Shown in pieces: positions 7,646-10,131 of a stretch of 10,131 nucleotides of DNA (position 1 is the stretch's first letter; each line of letters starts with the position of its first letter). Source of the DNA: an uncultured Collinsella sp. (GTDB lineage: Bacteria; Actinomycetota; Coriobacteriia; Coriobacteriales; Coriobacteriaceae); contig CALJNY010000116.1 of assembly GCA_937981515.1 (NCBI GenBank), positions 1 to 10,131 of the forward strand, given 5' to 3'. The position numbers were made by a program, and so were the translations under genes. The notes under the pieces were generated by a model. It saw only the letters and a list, made by a program, of their open reading frames with translations. It did not search any database and was not told the DNA's origin.

Positions 7646-9379
7646 ATGTCGCAAAACGATCGAACTCAACTGATTCCCGATCCGCAGCAGCCGAGCAGGC
7701 ACACCGGCGGCGTTCAGTCGCCGCGTCCTATCGCGCCGAGCCACGGTCAGCAGCGTAGTGCAGCAAACGCTTCCCAACGCCCGAACCAACAGCGACAGCA
7801 GCGTCAACAACGTCAGCAGCGCCGGGCAAACGGCAATGCGCCCAAGCAGCCCCCCACGCACGCTCGGGGCGATCGTGGCCCCGCGCGCAAACCCGCCGAG
7901 AACAAAAAGTCGGGCAAAAAGACGACGCTCTTTGTCGTCCTGGGTCTTATCGTCATTGTCTATATCGTAGGCATCGTAGCGTTTTCGCAGCTAGCATACC
8001 CCAACACCACCATCGCCGGCGTCGACGTCTCGTTCTCCAACGCTTCGTCTGCCGCCACCAAGGTCAACTCGGCATGGAAGCACTATAAGCTCACCGTGAC
8101 AGGCGATGACTTTAGCTGGTCCTATCAGCCCGAGTCCGATGAACCCATTGTCGACGACGAAGCTGCCTCAAAAGAGATCATCAGCCACAACGAGGCCTTT
8201 GTATGGCCGGTCCGCCTTGTGGAATCCTTAAGCGGCAAGACCAAAACAACTGCTACCTCCAACGAAGTCGATCTTGATCAAGACGTCGACCTGTCCATGC
8301 TCTCCGACACCTTTGACCAAAAGAAGTTTGAGAAGGATCTGGGCGCCGCCATCGACGAGTTTAACGAGGGCCGTTCGGGCACGTTCGAGGCCAATAGCTC
8401 CTATGACGAGCAGGCCGGCAAGTTTACCGTCGAGAAGGCGCGCTCCAACGAAAAACTCAACCGCGAGCATGTCATTAAGTATGCCGAGCTCGAGCTTGCC
8501 TCGCTGGCCGAGACCGTAGATCTTTCCAAGCTCGGCAACGATGCCTATGAGCCACTCAATGGAACGCTGACAGATGATCAGATTCAGGCCGCATGCGATG
8601 CCGCCAACAACTTCTTGGGCGTCAACGTGACCCTCAAGCTCAACGGCGAGGATGCCGGCAAGGTTGATGGCAGCTCCGTGTTGCAGTGGATCAGCTTTGC
8701 CGATCCGGCCAACCCCACGCTCGATACGTCGCAGATCAGTAGCTGGGCAGCCGAGCTCGCCAACGGCTTTAATACCGTGGGCTCCACTCGCTGGTGGACG
8801 CGCGCCGATGGCAAGCAGTGCGCCGTCGAAGGCGGTGACTTTGGTTGGTCCATCGACAGCAGCTCGCTCGCCAAGCAGGTCGAGGACGCCATTAACAACA
8901 AGCAGACCGGCGAAATCGAGATCAAGTACTCCCAGAAGGCCGACACCTTTACCGCAAAGGGAGAGCCCGACTGGAAGGCGTATATCGACGTCGACCTGTC
9001 CGAGCAGCACGCGCGCTACTATGACGAGAACGGTAATATCGTTTGGGAGGCCAACTTTATTTCCGGCAAACCGGGCGAAGACGCCACCCCCGAGGGCGTG
9101 TGGCAGATCAACAGCAACGACGGCGGCAGCACCCTGATCGGAGCCAAGGACCCCGAGACCGGTAAGCCCAAATACGAAAGCCCGGTGAGCTACTGGATGC
9201 CGTTCGAGGGCAATATGATCGGCTTCCACGATGCCACCTGGCAAAACGACAAGAGCTTCGATAATGTCGAGTCCTATAAGTGGTGCGGTAGCCACGGCTG
9301 CATCAATCTGCGCCTGGCCGACGCCAAGGCATTGCACGATTGCATCAAAGTCGGCCTGTGCGTGGTTGTCCACTCGTAG
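7646..9379 (+). CDS. Membrane-anchored L,D-transpeptidase (YkuD family)
   Basis: L,D-transpeptidases make 3-3 cross-links in peptidoglycan, or attach other groups to it, using a catalytic cysteine outside the membrane. The 577-residue protein has a basic, Gln/Pro-rich cytoplasmic stretch (1-92) with four tandem QQR units (48-59), one membrane segment (about 94-115, LFVVLGLIVIVYIVGIVAF) and a large extracellular part. Residues about 120-430 resemble the peptidoglycan-binding region that precedes the catalytic domain in Enterococcus-type enzymes, beginning NTTIAGVDVS. The YkuD domain (about 444-577) has GFHDA with His528 and the active-site motif SHGCINLR (549-556), with His550 and Cys552. The order fits a type II membrane protein with no cleaved signal. 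The gene has its own -10 candidate and a hairpin downstream. The substrate and whether it acts in 3-3 cross-linking cannot be read from sequence. Confidence 0.93.
   Translation: MSQNDRTQLIPDPQQPSRHTGGVQSPRPIAPSHGQQRSAANASQRPNQQRQQRQQRQQRRANGNAPKQPPTHARGDRGPARKPAENKKSGKKTTLFVVLGLIVIVYIVGIVAFSQLAYPNTTIAGVDVSFSNASSAATKVNSAWKHYKLTVTGDDFSWSYQPESDEPIVDDEAASKEIISHNEAFVWPVRLVESLSGKTKTTATSNEVDLDQDVDLSMLSDTFDQKKFEKDLGAAIDEFNEGRSGTFEANSSYDEQAGKFTVEKARSNEKLNREHVIKYAELELASLAETVDLSKLGNDAYEPLNGTLTDDQIQAACDAANNFLGVNVTLKLNGEDAGKVDGSSVLQWISFADPANPTLDTSQISSWAAELANGFNTVGSTRWWTRADGKQCAVEGGDFGWSIDSSSLAKQVEDAINNKQTGEIEIKYSQKADTFTAKGEPDWKAYIDVDLSEQHARYYDENGNIVWEANFISGKPGEDATPEGVWQINSNDGGSTLIGAKDPETGKPKYESPVSYWMPFEGNMIGFHDATWQNDKSFDNVESYKWCGSHGCINLRLADAKALHDCIKVGLCVVVHS
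7787..7822 (+). repeat. Tandem QQR codon repeat
   Basis: Four consecutive 9-base units encode QQR, with synonymous differences between CAA and CAG and among CGA, CGT and CGC. The tract is in the cytoplasmic tail of the L,D-transpeptidase. The synonymous variation shows that the repeat is not a fresh slippage product. Confidence 0.8.
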
Positions 9380-9447
9380 TGCAACGCGCGCATTCCTACA
9401 ACGTGGAACCGCTGCGACCAATCTAACAGTTCCGAAAGAAACCGTCC

Positions 9448-9477
9448 TATGCGCCCGCCCCAACCGGTGGGCGCATA
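9448..9477 (+). terminator. Hairpin after the L,D-transpeptidase gene, possible terminator
   Basis: TATGCGCCCGCC (9448-9459) pairs with GGTGGGCGCATA (9466-9477) over 12 positions with one G-U pair, and a 6-base loop CCAACC. It lies 68 bases after the stop codon. The sequence after it (TAATTATCG) is not T-rich, so termination would be weak. The top of the hairpin shares GCCCCAACCGGT with the metK terminator (5628-5639), which supports a terminator origin. Confidence 0.5.
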
Positions 9478-9481
9478 TAAT
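9476..9481 (+). promoter_or_regulatory. Candidate -10 box for the efflux adaptor gene
   Basis: A perfect TATAAT begins in the last two bases of the hairpin's right arm, 32 bases before the ATG. The position 17 bases upstream falls inside the GC-rich left arm and has no -35 match. Transcription would begin near 9488, giving a leader of about 25 bases. Confidence 0.4.
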
Positions 9482-9512
9482 TATCGAGGTTCTTTCTATT
9501 AAAGGAGACGCC

Positions 9513-10131
9513 ATGCCGAATGTCCCCACCATCACCCCGGGCCCGGATGATACCGAGCACACGCCCGAAGGTGCCACCGAAACGATTCCTCTGATTACAA
9601 ACGCACATGCCGATAAGCAGAACGGACGCGCGAACGATGCGGCCGAGATTTCCGATGAAGAGGCATATGCCAAGCTCAAGGCAAAACGTGCCGAACGTCG
9701 ACGCAAAAAGCTGATTCGACGCGGTATTGCCGCCGGCGTCGTAGGTGCCATCGCGCTCATTGCCATTGTCGCAACCCTGGTTATCAATGCGCAGCCTCAG
9801 GGCGCTAGCGGGCCTGTGACCGACATGGTGACCGAGGGCACGTTTACCACATCGGTCGAGGCGAAAGGGCAGCTCAAACCCATTTCGTCCTCGGTGGTCT
9901 CCCCTTCTGTCGACGGTGCGGTCGATTCGATCAACGTGCAGGCAGGCCAATCCGTCAGCGAGGGCGACGTGCTTATGACCATTAAAAATGACGAGCTCGA
10001 TCGCAACGTTGCCGAGGCGCAGCGTGCAGTTGCTGCCGCTCAAGAAGACCTCGCTAACGCGAAGAAAGCCGCAGCTGCCGTGCAGGCCACCCCAACGACG
10101 GACGTCGAGGGAGCTTCCGCAGCGGCTGGCG
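9513..10131 (+). CDS. HlyD/MacA-type membrane-fusion protein (5' part, runs off window)
   Basis: Membrane-fusion (periplasmic adaptor) proteins work with an export pump, often an ABC transporter of the MacB type. Only the first 206 codons are here. An acidic cytoplasmic stretch (1-50) and a basic one (54-70, with KRAERRRKKLIRR) precede one membrane segment (about 71-93). Then come a strand-rich part (102-130) and a lipoyl-like half domain, SPSVDGAVDSINVQAGQSV (130-148) to GDVLMTIKNDEL (151-162). From about 163 an Ala-rich helix with the pattern of a coiled-coil hairpin begins (NVAEAQRAVAAAQEDL). AGGAG (9503-9507) is 5 bases before the ATG. In a single-membrane organism such proteins act at the outer face of the membrane. 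A pump gene would be expected downstream, outside the window. The substrate is unknown. Confidence 0.85.
   Translation, partial: MPNVPTITPGPDDTEHTPEGATETIPLITNAHADKQNGRANDAAEISDEEAYAKLKAKRAERRRKKLIRRGIAAGVVGAIALIAIVATLVINAQPQGASGPVTDMVTEGTFTTSVEAKGQLKPISSSVVSPSVDGAVDSINVQAGQSVSEGDVLMTIKNDELDRNVAEAQRAVAAAQEDLANAKKAAAAVQATPTTDVEGASAAAG

Noticed and set aside
8228..9787. 519-codon minus-strand open frame opposite the L,D-transpeptidase and the adaptor gene
   Set aside because: It spans two real genes and the spacer between them, has low-complexity hydrophobic composition and no family resemblance.

Overview
The window is a stretch of GC-rich bacterial chromosome carrying mostly housekeeping genes. 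Protein style, GC-biased codon use and gene content point to an actinobacterium of the class Coriobacteriia, most likely Collinsella or a close relative. This placement is inferred from recognised protein families and style, not from a search. No phage, plasmid, transposase, CRISPR, rRNA or tRNA gene is visible.

Layout. Positions 1-4019 hold two minus-strand genes: gltX (glutamyl-tRNA synthetase, 2544-4019) and, downstream in the same direction, priA (primosomal helicase, 1-2454). A hairpin that looks like an intrinsic terminator lies between them. A 277-base divergent spacer (4020-4296) separates gltX from plus-strand metK (S-adenosylmethionine synthetase, 4297-5577). The spacer carries a gltX promoter candidate, a nearly perfect 115-base palindrome containing the GGGGACAGACTTAAAT motif, a metK promoter candidate, and a short metK leader that can fold into a hairpin with a possible pseudoknot. 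metK ends at a strong terminator. A 238-base spacer (5651-5888) follows; its second half is a long dyad with perfect 26-base arms, placed directly before a single-chain iron-sulfur L-serine ammonia-lyase (5889-7496), which has its own terminator. Next are a membrane-anchored L,D-transpeptidase (7646-9379) and the first 206 codons of an HlyD/MacA-type membrane-fusion protein (9513 to the window end).

How the genes relate. gltX and priA serve translation and replication restart. metK makes the methyl donor SAM. The serine ammonia-lyase turns serine into pyruvate and ammonia. The last two genes act at the cell envelope (peptidoglycan cross-linking and export). Nearly every gene has its own terminator-like hairpin or promoter candidate, so these look like mostly single-gene transcription units, with gltX-priA the only plausible operon.

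No unmistakably new multi-gene system is visible. The best leads are non-coding: the sdaA leader dyad, the gltX-metK palindrome, and the compact metK leader, which does not resemble the SAM riboswitch classes I can recall.
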